A stretch of DNA of 64,000 bases from Gordionus sp. m RMFG-2023 (Eukaryota > Nematomorpha > Gordioida > Chordodea > Parachordodidae). The notes beneath the pieces are model-generated. The model was given only the letters and a program-made list of their open reading frames with translations, ran no database searches and had not been told where the DNA came from. This document shows, in pieces, positions 1 to 11,200 of the stretch (within the stretch, counting starts at the first letter, position 1; each line of letters begins with the position of its first letter). The stretch lies in NCBI RefSeq assembly GCF_954871325.1, contig NC_088778.1, positions 10,859,882 to 10,923,881 on the forward strand, read 5' to 3'. The translations under genes were made by a program, and so were the position numbers.

Positions 1-304
1 TTCATAAAAATTTTGTTTTAAAAATACATTTATTACAAAAACAATGTTACCTCTAATCACCTTAAATTCGCGAAACCTTTAAAATATAATTTATCAATGA
101 AAGTTGTCCAGATTAGCTAAAAATTTATCTATCATAAAACAAATACAAATCAGGATTTATTTGGTCAAGGAAAAACCTTTTTTCATTTTAAAAAATTTTA
201 TCATGGCCAGTTCGGCGATCACTGATCAATAATTCTATATCCAAGCCCCATGATTACTTATTTTGTTAATAATTATGATTAAAAGTTATAAAGGTTTAGT
301 TATA
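1..304. other. AT-rich sequence without a recognisable gene
   Basis: No open frame, repeat end or RNA signature was recognised. It is the left flank of the long-TIR element that follows. Confidence 0.5.
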
Positions 305-1573
305 GGGCCATTCCATGTCAAATCGATCACGATTCGGCCGACCTCTTTTAAAATTGTTAAAAATTTCTGAAATTAAATAGATAGATAGGTAAAAAATGAG
401 AAAGCCGTTTATTTTAGCTCGTTAGCACACCTGGTTCTCGAGATATAGGGTCTCATAGGTACAAAAAGAGCAACTTTGGAATCTGTAAAATTTTTAAATT
501 ATATCTCAAAAACTATTTATAGTAAAAAAAATAAATAATATATCATATAATAGGTATAAAAAATTCCTAAAGGTCTATTTAAAAAAAATAAAATAATGGG
601 GTCAATTTGAGTCTTTAACTTCCGGTTAACTTATATTGATTTACCTGTATTTTTAAGCAAAAGGGAAAGTTTGTCTTGGAAATTTTTTTTTGCTTATTTA
701 GACACCTTTTATAAATTTGGCGATGCTATCGACTCTTCCAAAATATACATTTTACCAAAAATTGAAAATTATATAGATGGAGCTTTATGAAATTCCTGAT
801 TATGTAAAAATTTTGCTATCTTACCAATAACAGGATATTTTCATTTTTTATACTAAGCGAATTACTATTAAATATACTAAATAAACTGAGGGGCAGTGTA
901 GGCAAATGCCCATTAGACACTTAATATAATGTAACAAATTTTCTAATAAATATCCTTTTTATAATTTTTTATTATTAGTTTTTATTAATAATATAAATAT
1001 AGATAGATAATCATATTCATTGAATAATTTAAAATATATTTGAAACAAAATTTAGTTTTAGTTAGTCCAATTTAATATTTGAATGAATATCTTTAATTTA
1101 AGATATAGCTCTCGTAAAATAATTAAAATTAATCTTTTTGGGACTTAAATATTTTAACCATTTTTTATTATAAAAACAAAATCCCTTTTCCCAGGCATCG
1201 ATCTACTATATTCATCATTGTTAATAAAAAGTTTTGACAATAGCAAAGGTGACGGCATCTATTGTTTTACCTGGTTTAGGATTCGGTGTAGAAAAAACCC
1301 CTTTTCTTTTATTTGATTTTAACGTTATATGATATATTTTTTTACTTTAAATAGTTATTGAGATATAAGCATTTTAAAAATTTTATAAATTCCAAAGTGG
1401 CTCTTTTTTGCACCTACGAGCTCCTATATTTCGGGAACCCGGTGTGCTAGTGAGCTAAAATAAACGGCTTTCTCATTTTTTACCTATCTAAATAATTCCA
1501 GAAATTTTTAACAATTTTAAAAGGGGTCGGCCGAAAATGTGCCTTTTTTGATCGATTTGACATGGAATGGCCC
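305..1573. mobile_element. Long-TIR DNA transposon, non-autonomous copy A
   Basis: The ends are GGGCCATTCCATGTCAAATC and its reverse complement, and the similarity continues inward for roughly 300 bp as an inverted repeat containing the block TTTTAAAATTGTTAAAAATT. The same ends and most of the left interior occur at 9810-11740, so this is a mobile family. No coding capacity is left inside. The flanks (TATA and TCTA) give no clear target duplication. The superfamily cannot be assigned from the ends alone. Confidence 0.75.
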
Positions 1574-3354
1574 TCTAGAGATCTATGATAACTTTTTATA
1601 CAGACTTGATAAATAAAGTGCCTCTTACCTACTACTATAGGTGCGTAGAGAGAGTGATACTCACAAGTGTATGGTTAAATATGACATTTATTATTTTTAA
1701 ACTTCGCAATGTTAAATTTTAAAAGCTATAAAATTTATAATTTTGAAGATTACAACAGATTTAATAAGATGGAAGTCTAATCAATGCACTGTTCTCCTTC
1801 ATCTAATAGTATTTAAAAATTTATATGCCTCCAGATATGGCTGTATGGGGGGAGGGGTTGTATTTTTTAAAATATCTTTGAAAAATTTAACTAATATTAT
1901 ATTTATAGGTAAAAATAAAACTTTTTACTATAATAATAAGAAAAAATTATCAAAATGTTTTTTTTTGCGCCGGAAAGGGTTAATCCTATAAGTAACTAGG
2001 AGCTAGTAGAATCAGGACTAGTCGAATCAATTAAATTATGCTTAAAAATATGATATAATAAATATTAATTTGCTACTAATATAGTTTTAAATTAATTTTA
2101 TATGATGATCAATAGAATTAGAAAAAAATAAAAAAATTTAAACATTTTTTTGAAATTAATAAAATGTCAAATTTTGACATTTTTATATGAATTATTTATA
2201 TGCAAATGATGTATTATATCAATAAAACATAGTCCATAAAAAATGGAAGAATAATAATAATAATCATCCTATGGGAGAAACCAATTGAATCTACAAGCCC
2301 CGGGTCTGAGTCTTGTTGGGGAAAAAAATTAACTTTCATAGAATCAATCTTGAAAAAAATATAAAATATTTATTAATGTATAACTCTAGGTAAATGTTTA
2401 TTGCATGGTATTTTATAAATTCAAATACAACAATTATTTTCAGGCTAATGATGATTTTGGCAAAAACACCGAAGCCTTAGTGCCTACTAATGTAAGAAAG
2501 TTGATCATGAGATCAAAAATTTAGATTATTCACCGAATGACTGAAAAAAGTCGCGTTTTGAAATCTTAATAACTCTGAAACGCGTCATTCATTTTTTAAA
2601 TGAAATTTTCTATTTTATTGTGTCTTAGTAATCTCATATTATTTTAAATTTTATAAAGTCGGTTTTTAGAAAGTAAAGATAAATAAATTTAATCGGACAC
2701 TCATCTTTTTAAAAATTTATCCTAAATCATAAACTATAACACAAAATATTTCGGTATTATCAAACAAATCTCATTATTAAATGCACAATATAAAACTACG
2801 ATAAATTAAGTATTTTATCATGAGAAGATCTGATAATGATAAAATTATATCATGAGAAGAAAAATTGGAATGAAGTTAATTTCTGAATTCTCTAGGAAAA
2901 AGTGGAATATTAGTCCAGTTCAAAAAGCTTTATAGAGACCTCAAAATACGGGTTTCATATACCGAAAAATTATCAAGTAATAGGCCACAATCTTTTGAAT
3001 CTTACAACTTGAAAGAAATTGGTAAAATATGGCCATTAATTTCGCAAGATATAATCAAATTGACGTATATTGCTAGGTGTTATACAAGAAAAAAAAGGAT
3101 AGATTAATTACATTAATTATAATTTAATTACATTAATTATAATTATTATTTTAATAATTTTATGGATCACAAAGTATATTTTGTGTTTTGCATTATAATT
3201 TATAATTACGAAAACAATTAAAAAAAAGGAGAGCGTGCGGCTATAGATCAACATAATTAGGATATGTCTAGCCCATTTTTAAATAAATAAAAATAAAGGA
3301 GGATCTTAAGTTATTTTAGATCAAATTTTCTAAAAAAAGACTTAACCTAATTAT
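1574..3354. other. Intergenic AT-rich stretch
   Basis: I see no gene here. The frame at 1743-1991 is low in complexity and has no family features. There is a short AAT run near 2250 and a duplicated AATTACATTAATTATAATT unit near 3105-3145. Confidence 0.4.
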
Positions 3355-4302
3355 CAGAGACCTGCAGGCCCGGGCCGTATTTAAATTTTTTAAAATATAC
3401 CTGGGCCGGGCCTGAAATTTTTTTTTTTTAATAACCCGGGCCGGTCTGTATTTTTTTTTAAAATTTATACAACATGAATTATTATATTCGTCAATTAGAT
3501 ATGGTTATAATGATTATATATAGTTATGATTAATATAATGTTTGGTGAAAGTTAACACTCATAGTATCTATTACATAATAAAATTATAGTTTTCCTGCCA
3601 TGGAATAAATACGCAAAGGATTAAATACATTATTATATAATATATAATATATGTTATATTTTTTATTAATTAAAATGTCATTTTTATTTTTTTTATAAAT
3701 ACAAGTATATCCTCAAAATATTATTTTTTTTATAGTATCAATTTGTAATATACTAAATATCTGTTTAGAATAAAAAAAAATAAAATATGTAAAACGGCTC
3801 ATTTTGAGCCGATTTTTAAAAACGGATAATGCAGTATTTTACCCAGAAAAATATTATGCAAGCCTGAAAATTTTGCTCATAGAAGGAGCAAAGGTCTAGA
3901 CATGTAGTATCGAAATTTTGAGGCTTAGTCAATATTTTTCTGGCGAAAATATTGAGTTAGCCGTCTTTAAAAATCGGCTCAAAACGAGCCGTTTAACAAC
4001 ATTAGCTAATATGCTTGCTTATAATGTTAATACTCGCCGAAAAATATGATAAAATACGAAATAGATACATTTTTTCTATATACCAGGTCGAAATTTTAAA
4101 AAAATTCAGGCCGAGTCTAAAAAATTTTTTTTTAAAAAAATCCAGGCCGTGCCTGGCCCCTTAAATTTTTTTTTTTGATATCCGAGCCGGGTCGGGCCTA
4201 AAATTTTTAAACCCGGGCCGGGCCGTAAAAAATTTTTGAAAAAAATCCGGGCCGGGCCGAATCTGGGCCGGGTCGTACAAATGGTACCTCTGCAGATCTC
4301 TG
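3355..4302. mobile_element. hAT-like element, GGGCCGGGCC subterminal family (family H)
   Basis: The element starts CAGAGACCTGCAGG and ends GCAGATCTCTG, and is flanked by the 8-bp near-duplicates CTAATTAT and CTGATTAT (7 of 8). The outer 100 to 250 bp on each side is an array of GGGCCGGGCC-type motifs separated by A/T runs. The 8-bp duplication and the terminal form point to hAT. It has no coding content and carries a nested family F element. Related ends occur at 24017, 39045, 55909 and 62526. Confidence 0.8.
3785..4004. mobile_element. Nested MITE, AAACGGCTC family (family F)
   Basis: An inverted-repeat element of about 220 bp begins near AAACGGCTCATTTTGAGCCG and ends CGGCTCAAAACGAGCCGTTT. 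It lies inside the GGGCCGGGCC element. Sister copies at 6450-6670 and 15194-15386 confirm the family. Its exact outer ends are blurred here. Confidence 0.65.
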
Positions 4303-4709
4303 CTGATTATTAAAAAAAATTGAGGATACTAAATTCCATATTTTTTTAATAAAATACGAAATTTCATAAATAGCAAAGTGTTTTAGCGTTATAAAAATTT
4401 AAAAGCGTGACGTTAAATATATATATAGAAACATCAATTAGGCTGGTTCGCTAGTTTTTTGAAAAATGTCTGAACTTGCTAAATTAGTTACAATATAATT
4501 AAAGTCTAAAGAATTTCCTTAGAGAAAAAGAGATCCGGTGGAAAAATATTATCGGCCAGGAACTTTCAAAAAGTAACAAATTTATGGTTTCCGATATATT
4601 TAAAAAATAAAAACATATTAATGATGAACTCCTTATTAGAAAGTAAGTGGAGTAGCAAAGAATTTTAATACTTTATATTAATTATATCAACCATTTGTCA
4701 AATATAAAT
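4303..4709. other. AT-rich spacer
   Basis: No gene or repeat family was recognised between the preceding element and the minisatellite. Confidence 0.4.
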
Positions 4710-4909
4710 CACTATTGCATACGTGAAGTATAATACATTCGCGATATTGAATTCACGATAATGCATTCGCGATTATACATGCTGTAATGCATTCCAATAA
4801 TAATTTTGCTGTAATGCATTTGCGATAATAATTTTGCGGTGATGCATTTGCTCTAATGTATTCGCATGCTATGATGCATTCACAATAATACATTCGCGGT
4901 AATATATTA
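4710..4909. repeat. Degenerate 14-bp minisatellite, left half
   Basis: Imperfect tandem copies of a unit close to GCGATAATGCATTC, drifting to forms such as GCTGTAATGCATTC. The array stops at a hAT insertion and resumes at 6201. Confidence 0.8.
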
Positions 4910-4917
4910 TCTGTAAT

Positions 4918-6200
4918 AAGAGTTGTTGGAGCGGCGCTACATTTTTCAAAAACTAATCCTTGAAATAAAATCTTTTTAAAAAATAAACGCTTAAACTAAA
5001 ATCCCCTAAAAAACTAATCCTTAAAAATCCTTTCAAAAATAACAGCCAATCAAAGAAATGCAAGATTTCTGGAAAATTCTTTTATTTATTAATTTGAATA
5101 GATATTGGCGGAGTTGTTAAGGAGCGGCGCTTCTGGAGCGCCGCTACATTTTTTCAAAAACACCTGGAGTCCTTATAAAAATTGAGGAGTGGGAGCGGGA
5201 GCTAGCTCCTTTTAGGGCTGGAGTGGAGGAGCGCCGCTCCACCACTCCTTTAAATTTAATATATAAATAAAATTATTTAATAAATATTAATAATATTTGT
5301 TAATTAAAATTTAATAAAAATGAAATTGTATTTTATTTAAATTTATTATATTAGTTTTTCATCTAATCATTTTAAATATTAAACATCAAGTTTTCCCTTT
5401 TTATATTGAAATTTTTTGGAAAATCTTGTAAGTCATATTAATATTCATTTTATAGATATATAACAAAAAATAGTTTTAGATATTATGGATTTAGAGATCA
5501 TAGATGAAGAAATCGAATTTCCATTTTCATCATACAAAAAATATTTTAAACTTCTAGATGTTAATCCAAATCAAACAAATTTAAGGGCAAAATGCCTTTT
5601 GTGTTTAAATAAAACTATTTAATTTTCAAAAGTGAGCAGCTTCAATCTAAAAAAGCATCTAATATAAAAATCTTTCTTTTAAATAAAAAATGATTTGGAA
5701 GATTTTTTTAGATTCCATGAAATTGATCACCAGGAAGATAATATATTGGACAAATATTTTTTTAAATAATGATACCAAAATTACTATTTTTGAGAAATTC
5801 CCTTATAAAAAATATCTTTATAAAATACAGTACCTAACTTTCTCTAGTGCTCCTGAGGAGCGCCTATTTAGTATTGTAAAAGAGGTCTTAGGGGAGAGGC
5901 GTGGATGTTTGTTAGATTCTAATTTAGAAAATTTATTACTTTTATATGCTAATAAAAGGTTATAAATATTTTGAAAGATCATTTAATATAAATAAACTTT
6001 TTTATAAAAAAATATGATTTTGTTTCGTATACCTTCTAAAAAATGAAAATAAAAAGAGCGATTATGGAGTGGCACTCCATTACTTGGAGTGGGAGCTAGC
6101 TCCTTTTAAAAATGTAGTAGCGGGAGTGGGGGCTAGCTTCTCTTGAGAAGGTAGGGACGAGAGCGGGAGCTACTTTTAAAAAGGAGCGTTAACAACTCTG
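4918..6200 (+). mobile_element. hAT element, GAGCGGGAGC family, deleted core
   Basis: The left end AAGAGTTGTTGGAGCGGCGC mirrors the right end GGAGCGTTAACAACTCTG. The flanking 8-mers TCTGTAAT and GCTGTAAT match in 7 of 8 positions and lie within the minisatellite, so the element cut the array in two. Clusters of GGAGCGGCGC and GGGAGCTAGCTCC motifs sit near both ends. The coding remnant is described separately. Confidence 0.85.
5485..5965 (+). pseudogene. hAT transposase remnant: BED finger joined to the C-terminal dimerisation segment
   Basis: The first frame starts with ATG at 5485 and has a BED-type zinc finger: an aromatic FSSYKKYF motif, then KCLLC, then FNLKKH. A stop interrupts it before the histidine. 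The next frame, to 5965, has the C-terminal hAT dimerisation signature (TFSSAPEERLFS, then LENLLLL). In known hAT transposases 400 or more residues with the catalytic RNase H fold lie between these parts; here only about 20 to 60 bases do. The catalytic core is therefore deleted, not merely mutated. Any surviving product could bind DNA or dimerise but could not transpose. It is probably inactive now. Confidence 0.75.
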
Positions 6201-6297
6201 GCTGTAATGCATTCGCGATAATGTTTTCGCGGTAATGCATTAGCGATATTGTTTTCCCTATGACGCATTTTCGCTATAATTTCTTTTCGCGGTATAG
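6201..6297. repeat. Degenerate 14-bp minisatellite, right half
   Basis: This is the continuation of the GCGATAATGCATTC-type array interrupted by the hAT at 4918-6200. It starts with the duplicated GCTGTAAT. Confidence 0.8.
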
Positions 6298-6304
6298 TAC
6301 CTTA

Positions 6305-6424
6305 AAATTAGTAGCTATTAGCGCTACATTTTTTTGATGGGTAACGATAGTGGTAGCGTGCTACTTTTTTGACAATTAGCGGTAGCGGTAACGCGCTACT
6401 TTAAAAGTAGTGTTTAACAACTCT
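6305..6424. mobile_element. Short hAT end fragment, GTAGCGGTAGCG family
   Basis: About 120 bp of repeated TAGCGGTAGCG-type motifs end in AGTAGTGTTTAACAACTCTG. The same motif array forms the ends of the hAT at 24696-26275. No target duplication is convincing. Confidence 0.6.
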
Positions 6425-6449
6425 GGTTAAATCTTATTAAATCAATAAC

Positions 6450-6670
6450 TAGGTTATTAAACGGCTCGTTTTGAGCCGATTTTTAAAAACGGCTAACTCA
6501 ATATTTCATCTATAAAAATATTACGCAAGCATGAAGATTTTTTTCATGAAGGAACAAAAGACTATACATATATTATCGAAATCTCCAGGATTAGGCAATA
6601 TTTTTCTAGCTAAAATATTGAGTTAGCCGTTTTAAAAAATAGGCTCAAAACGAGCCGTTTAACAACACTA
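6450..6670. mobile_element. MITE, AAACGGCTC family (family F)
   Basis: This is a 221-bp inverted-repeat element ending CCGTTTAACAACACTA. It is flanked by a perfect 8-bp duplication, TCAATAAC, at 6442-6449 and 6671-6678. Each arm carries AAACGGCTCGTTTTGAGCCG and ACGGCTAACTCAATATTT. It has no coding content. The 8-bp duplication and the TAGTGTTGTT-like end make it a hAT MITE. It is the best-preserved copy of the family. Confidence 0.9.
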
Positions 6671-6678
6671 TCAATAAC

Positions 6679-8047
6679 TAATGTGTTTTGAAACAAAGAT
6701 TATTACTCTAAAGTAGACATAAGAAACACTGTAAATGATCATTTTTTAAAGAAAGGATTAACCAATGGCATTATATGATAGCCTAAAGTAACGATTCATT
6801 TATTTATTAAAAGTGTACACACACAGTAATCAGCCATAGCCGCCATTTTATAAATAATATTTTAAATTTATAAAAAATATACTAAGAATATAATTATTTT
6901 TAAAAAAAATGTAGTCATTTAGTCAACGTGTAGACAGAATGAACAAATTTTTTTTAAAAAATGTATTCAAATATAAATATAAACACACTTTAAAACAGGT
7001 ATTTGAAAAAATGTATTTAAATTCTTATAAAAAAATTTCGAAAAAAGTATTAAATATTTTTTGGAAATCAAATTTTACATTACTAATAACCTTTTTAAAA
7101 TATAAATGGACCTGTACGGGTGGCCAGCGGTAAATTAAATCGGCGGGCCTGGGGCCGTCTTTTAGCCACCGTTATCATATTTAAAATATAGATCAAATTA
7201 TAAATTTCTAATATAACTTTATAAGAAGCAATAAAAAAGCATGACTGAATTCATCAACCTAATGATCGAAATAATCTTTCAGAAGGCATGCTAGTTCTGC
7301 AATACAAATAATTTTATTGTCCAGCATCGAAAGGAGGAAGCTAGATCCTCTTTTCTTTCAAAGTTTTTAGATCATCTATATCCTGCGAATGATGTCTTCC
7401 GATAAGAATATGGCATTCTTGTTCCAGGTAAAAGTGAAATCATAATTTGTGTTTGTGGTGAATTTTTACTTTGTTATTGTTTAATTTTTAGTTATGCACA
7501 GATTGCAATGCACTTTATACTTTATTATTGTTTTTAGAAGATACTTAGAAGAACATTATGCCTAATATGGTTAACCTGTAGAGAATATTCGAGATCGAGA
7601 CACTCTGCTAAAAATGTTTTAAAACAATTATCTTAATATATAAAAAAATACTTAGTGGAAATGTATTCCATATATTTTATTTCTAAATTTAATTCTTCAG
7701 TTTCACTGTCAACATACAAGTAGCTCATTTTAATAAAATAGGATGAAACAGATAAGAAAGATCTTGATTTTTTTCTCTAACTCAAATCACAAATAATTAA
7801 ATAAATCAATTGTAAATTTTACATTTATAATAAAAAAAAGAAAAAATATTTGTATTTTTAGCATTTAAATAAAAGTATTTGAGATACTGCCAAATTCTAC
7901 ATGCAGACTATAAAATAACGTCTACAGCCGACTCCTATGTATGTACTGTATACTTTTAATGCATTTTAATAAAAAATCGACACTATATTAAAATATTATT
8001 AATGCCAATTGAGTTCGATACTAATAGAATATTATAGAATAGATTAC
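6679..8047. other. Downstream part of the host gene region, no exon identified
   Basis: A terminal exon of the J-protein gene is expected on the minus strand here or further left, but none was convincing. The stretch 7240-7430 is less AT-rich and has short open frames on both strands, which I could not assign. A GC-rich patch at 7110-7170 (GGGCCTGGGGCCG) resembles a degenerate hAT end. Confidence 0.4.
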
Positions 8048-8211
8048 TTTGGGCCATCTGATCGTAGCACTCTTTTTCAAGCTGCACGTAATACGCTCTT
8101 TCGACCTCTTTCTCGACTTGATGCATTTTATTAACGTGTGATTCTTCGAAATTATCTTTGACGTAATATTTGACGTGCAAGTCGCTTGTTTCTCTCAAAT
8201 TAACGTACCTC
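8048..8211 (-). CDS. J-protein gene: DUF1977-like C-terminal exon
   Basis: The exon is bounded by a TTTGTTAG acceptor and a GTAATC donor. It encodes [11 protein letters not shown] and [15 protein letters not shown] followed by an acidic and cysteine-containing tail (KECYDQMAQ). This matches the conserved pattern after the membrane segment in DNAJB12/14 proteins (YYV, then a VEK-V--DY helix and a short NC-W-like tail). It has the strand and order expected downstream of the J domain. The exact 5' edge is uncertain by a few bases, because two AG sites are close together. Confidence 0.82.
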
Positions 8212-11200
8212 CTAACAAAATATTTTTTTAAAGTAAAGAAAATAAAGCATGGAAATAAAAAATATATGAATAGGCGCCCATTTATTAAACGACTTAAAAG
8301 GTGTAAAAATGAGAAAATAAATTCTCAAAAAAAGATCTAAATAAAACAATGATTTAAATGCCTCTTTTTTAACTTTAAATATGGTTTAAAAGCTTGATTA
8401 TTTAAAGACTATTATTATATCAGGAATTTTTTATTACTAATTCTATATATGTTTAAGATATAAGCAGGGGCGGATTGGCGATGCCACAACCTGGGTAAAT
8501 GTTTTCTAGACCTCGGCCGGGACCACTTTAATGGCTTGATATACATGTTTTTATTATTTCTTGTAAAAATGTCTGAAACTATGGGGTAAACACAATATTA
8601 TAGTTATCACATTTTTAATCCCATATTTTATTTTAAGAATTGCACATATAAAATCATAAAATTGAGGTTTGTAATGGGTGTGTTATTGGCCAGCCAGGGT
8701 TAAATATTTTCAACATTGGACGGGTGGGTTAAAAATAATTTTTAAAAATGAGCGGGCGTGGGTGGTGAATTTTTAATATTTCCGTCAAAATGAGCAGAAC
8801 AGACTTCAATTTATTTAAAATAATAGTTTTATTTCATAATAATGCATATTATATATATTTAATTAAAATAATTTTTAAGCATTAGGTTGGCGGGCGGGTT
8901 AAACAAAATTTATAGATAAATGGACGGACGGGCGGATAAATTTTAAAATAAGTAGGTGGGCTAAAAAATTTCAAAACAAAGAGTGGGAGGGCTTTTTGGC
9001 TAAAACCTAACCATTGCAGACCTCTAATTTAAATACATACCTATTGCAAATATTCATATAATAAAATATAAACTACACTTGTATATTAATTGCACTATAA
9101 AACTATTAATTATTGCACTAAAATCTATACTATATATCACATTGAACAGAGTATAAGACATTGTATATTACATAGTTTCCCAAATTAAATTTAACTAATG
9201 AATTAAACGAATGTATAATTTTTAGCTAATCAATCTAGCATTAACTCTCAACTATGGCACAAATAAACACATATTCGAATTCTAATTGCATCAACAATTC
9301 TTTTTCAACGGGCATCAATAAAAATACCCAATTAATAGTATCCATATTTGCCCTCAGCTTATTTTTTATAATTTTGAATTTACTAAATGTTCTTTCACAA
9401 TTTACTAATATGTTAGCAAAAAATAATTAATATATGTAATTGTGTGCAGATTTGGGCAGAATATTACAATAGCGTTGCGTTACATAACATATCTCTCATT
9501 TAGAAAATAAAACCAAGAGGTTCTGTAACCATTATATTTGTTTGTGCATCTGAAGTATAACTTTTATTTTTCGTTACTTTTAAAACAAACGATTTTTTAA
9601 TATAAAAATATATTTTTTATAAATAATATTAACGTTAAAATAGAATGTCTGATTGTATTGGTTAACAAAAAACATGCGAATCCATGCGAATAGGATTTCT
9701 TCAATTTCAAATATTTTCATTGTGGGATTTAGTAATGTATTGTTTTTTTATCTTAAATAATGACAGCCAATGAATTTTAGCATAGGATGATTATAGTATT
9801 TTGGTAAAAGGGCCATTCCACGTCAAATCGATCACGATTCGGCCGGCCTCTTTTAAAATTGTTAAAATTTTCTAGAATTATTTAGATAGTTAAGAAAATG
9901 AGAGAGCCGTTTATTTTAGCTAGACTCAAAGATGCAAAAAAGAGCCACTTTGGAATCTGTAAAATTTTTAAAATGCTTATATCTCAAAAACTATTTATAG
10001 TAAAATAATATATAATATATAAAAATGTAGGTAAAAAAATCTCCAAAGAGCTATCAAAAAAAAAAATTGGTGCCAATTTGAGCCGTTAACCTCCGGTTTA
10101 CCTATTAGGCTTTACCTGTGTTTTTAAGCAAAAACGGGAGTTTGTTTTCGAAATTTTTTTTATTGCTTTTTATTTAGACACCTTTGCTAAATATATATGC
10201 GATATCAAAACTTTTTTGGCGACGCTATCGACTCCAAAAATTGATGAAAAAAATAGATGGCGTTTTATGAAATTACAGATTATGGTTAACATTTTGCTGC
10301 TAACTTATCAATAACTGGATATTTTTACTTTTTATACTAAAATATTTTGAATTTCTATTAAATATACTAATTAAACTGAGGAGCAGAGTGGGCAAATGCC
10401 CATTAGACACTTACTAATGTAACAAATTTCCAATAATAAATATCTTTCATATAATTTTTTAATTTTTAAGATATCTAGAATTTCATCGAATTTTTCATCA
10501 TTTGATGAAGAAAATTGTATAATTTCGTTAAAACTTTTTTTTACTCTAGATATTTTTTTCTTCTAATATTTCTTTTCACATAAGCGTTTTCTTTTAATGA
10601 GAGATTCCCCATTTGATTGTAGGGATATATTAATGTTATCAATAGCCTCTTGATTAATTATATGATGGGGAGAATCAATATCTACATTGTCATTTGAAGT
10701 ATAAGGAATGTTTGCTAATTTTTGTTGGCATGAAGAGCATATTAACATATCTAAATTGAATGGCAAATTTTTTTGGGTCATCCAAAGTAAAATCTTTCTT
10801 AGATTCTCGCGATAATAAGCATATCTCTGTAGATTGCAACATTTTAATATTTGGTACGTCCATCTGTGTTATAGAATAAAATTTTAATTGATCTGTACCT
10901 AGAAAATATGTTTTTGCACTCTCTAAATCCATGTTATTGGTAGACAAACGATAGAATAATAAGCTGCAGACGGGTTGAATTATTTAAAATTAATGAACGG
11001 ACAAGTTAAAAATATTACGCAGAAAGAGAGATTGTTTTAAACAGTTTATTTTGTAAAATATAATCGATAATATGCTTAATAAAATATTCGTTTTTACTGC
11101 AGCTGTTATACATTATCGAGCTAATAAGTCATTCGCTATAGTAGCAAAGTAGAGATCTAAAAAATGTAAAACATTTTAAGGATGGTGGGGGGGGGAAGGC

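Larger units (their letters stand above)
8465..9809. mobile_element. hAT remnant with CAGGGGCGGATTGGC end
   Basis: The left end CAGGGGCGGATTGGC has the form typical of hAT termini. The interior holds a nested GGGCGGGT-family element and, on the minus strand, a C-terminal transposase fragment. The right end was not found, and the long-TIR element begins at 9810, so the right boundary is only a limit. Confidence 0.6.

Noticed and set aside
305-1573. Polinton assignment for the long-TIR family
   Set aside because: Copies are only 1.3 and 1.9 kb, with no polymerase, integrase or capsid parts; no support.
1743-1991. 82-codon open frame
   Set aside because: Low-complexity Lys/Asn/Phe translation of AT-rich DNA, no domain features and no splice context.
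4710-6297. CRISPR-like array
   Set aside because: Units are contiguous and degenerate with no spacers; it is a minisatellite.
6939-7133. 64-codon frame rich in Lys and Phe
   Set aside because: Composition follows the AT bias; no motif.
8300-8370. Hydrophobic minus-strand stretch just upstream of the DUF1977 exon, considered as the membrane exon
   Set aside because: An AG acceptor exists, but the phase required by exon 6 gives an immediate stop and no donor fits.
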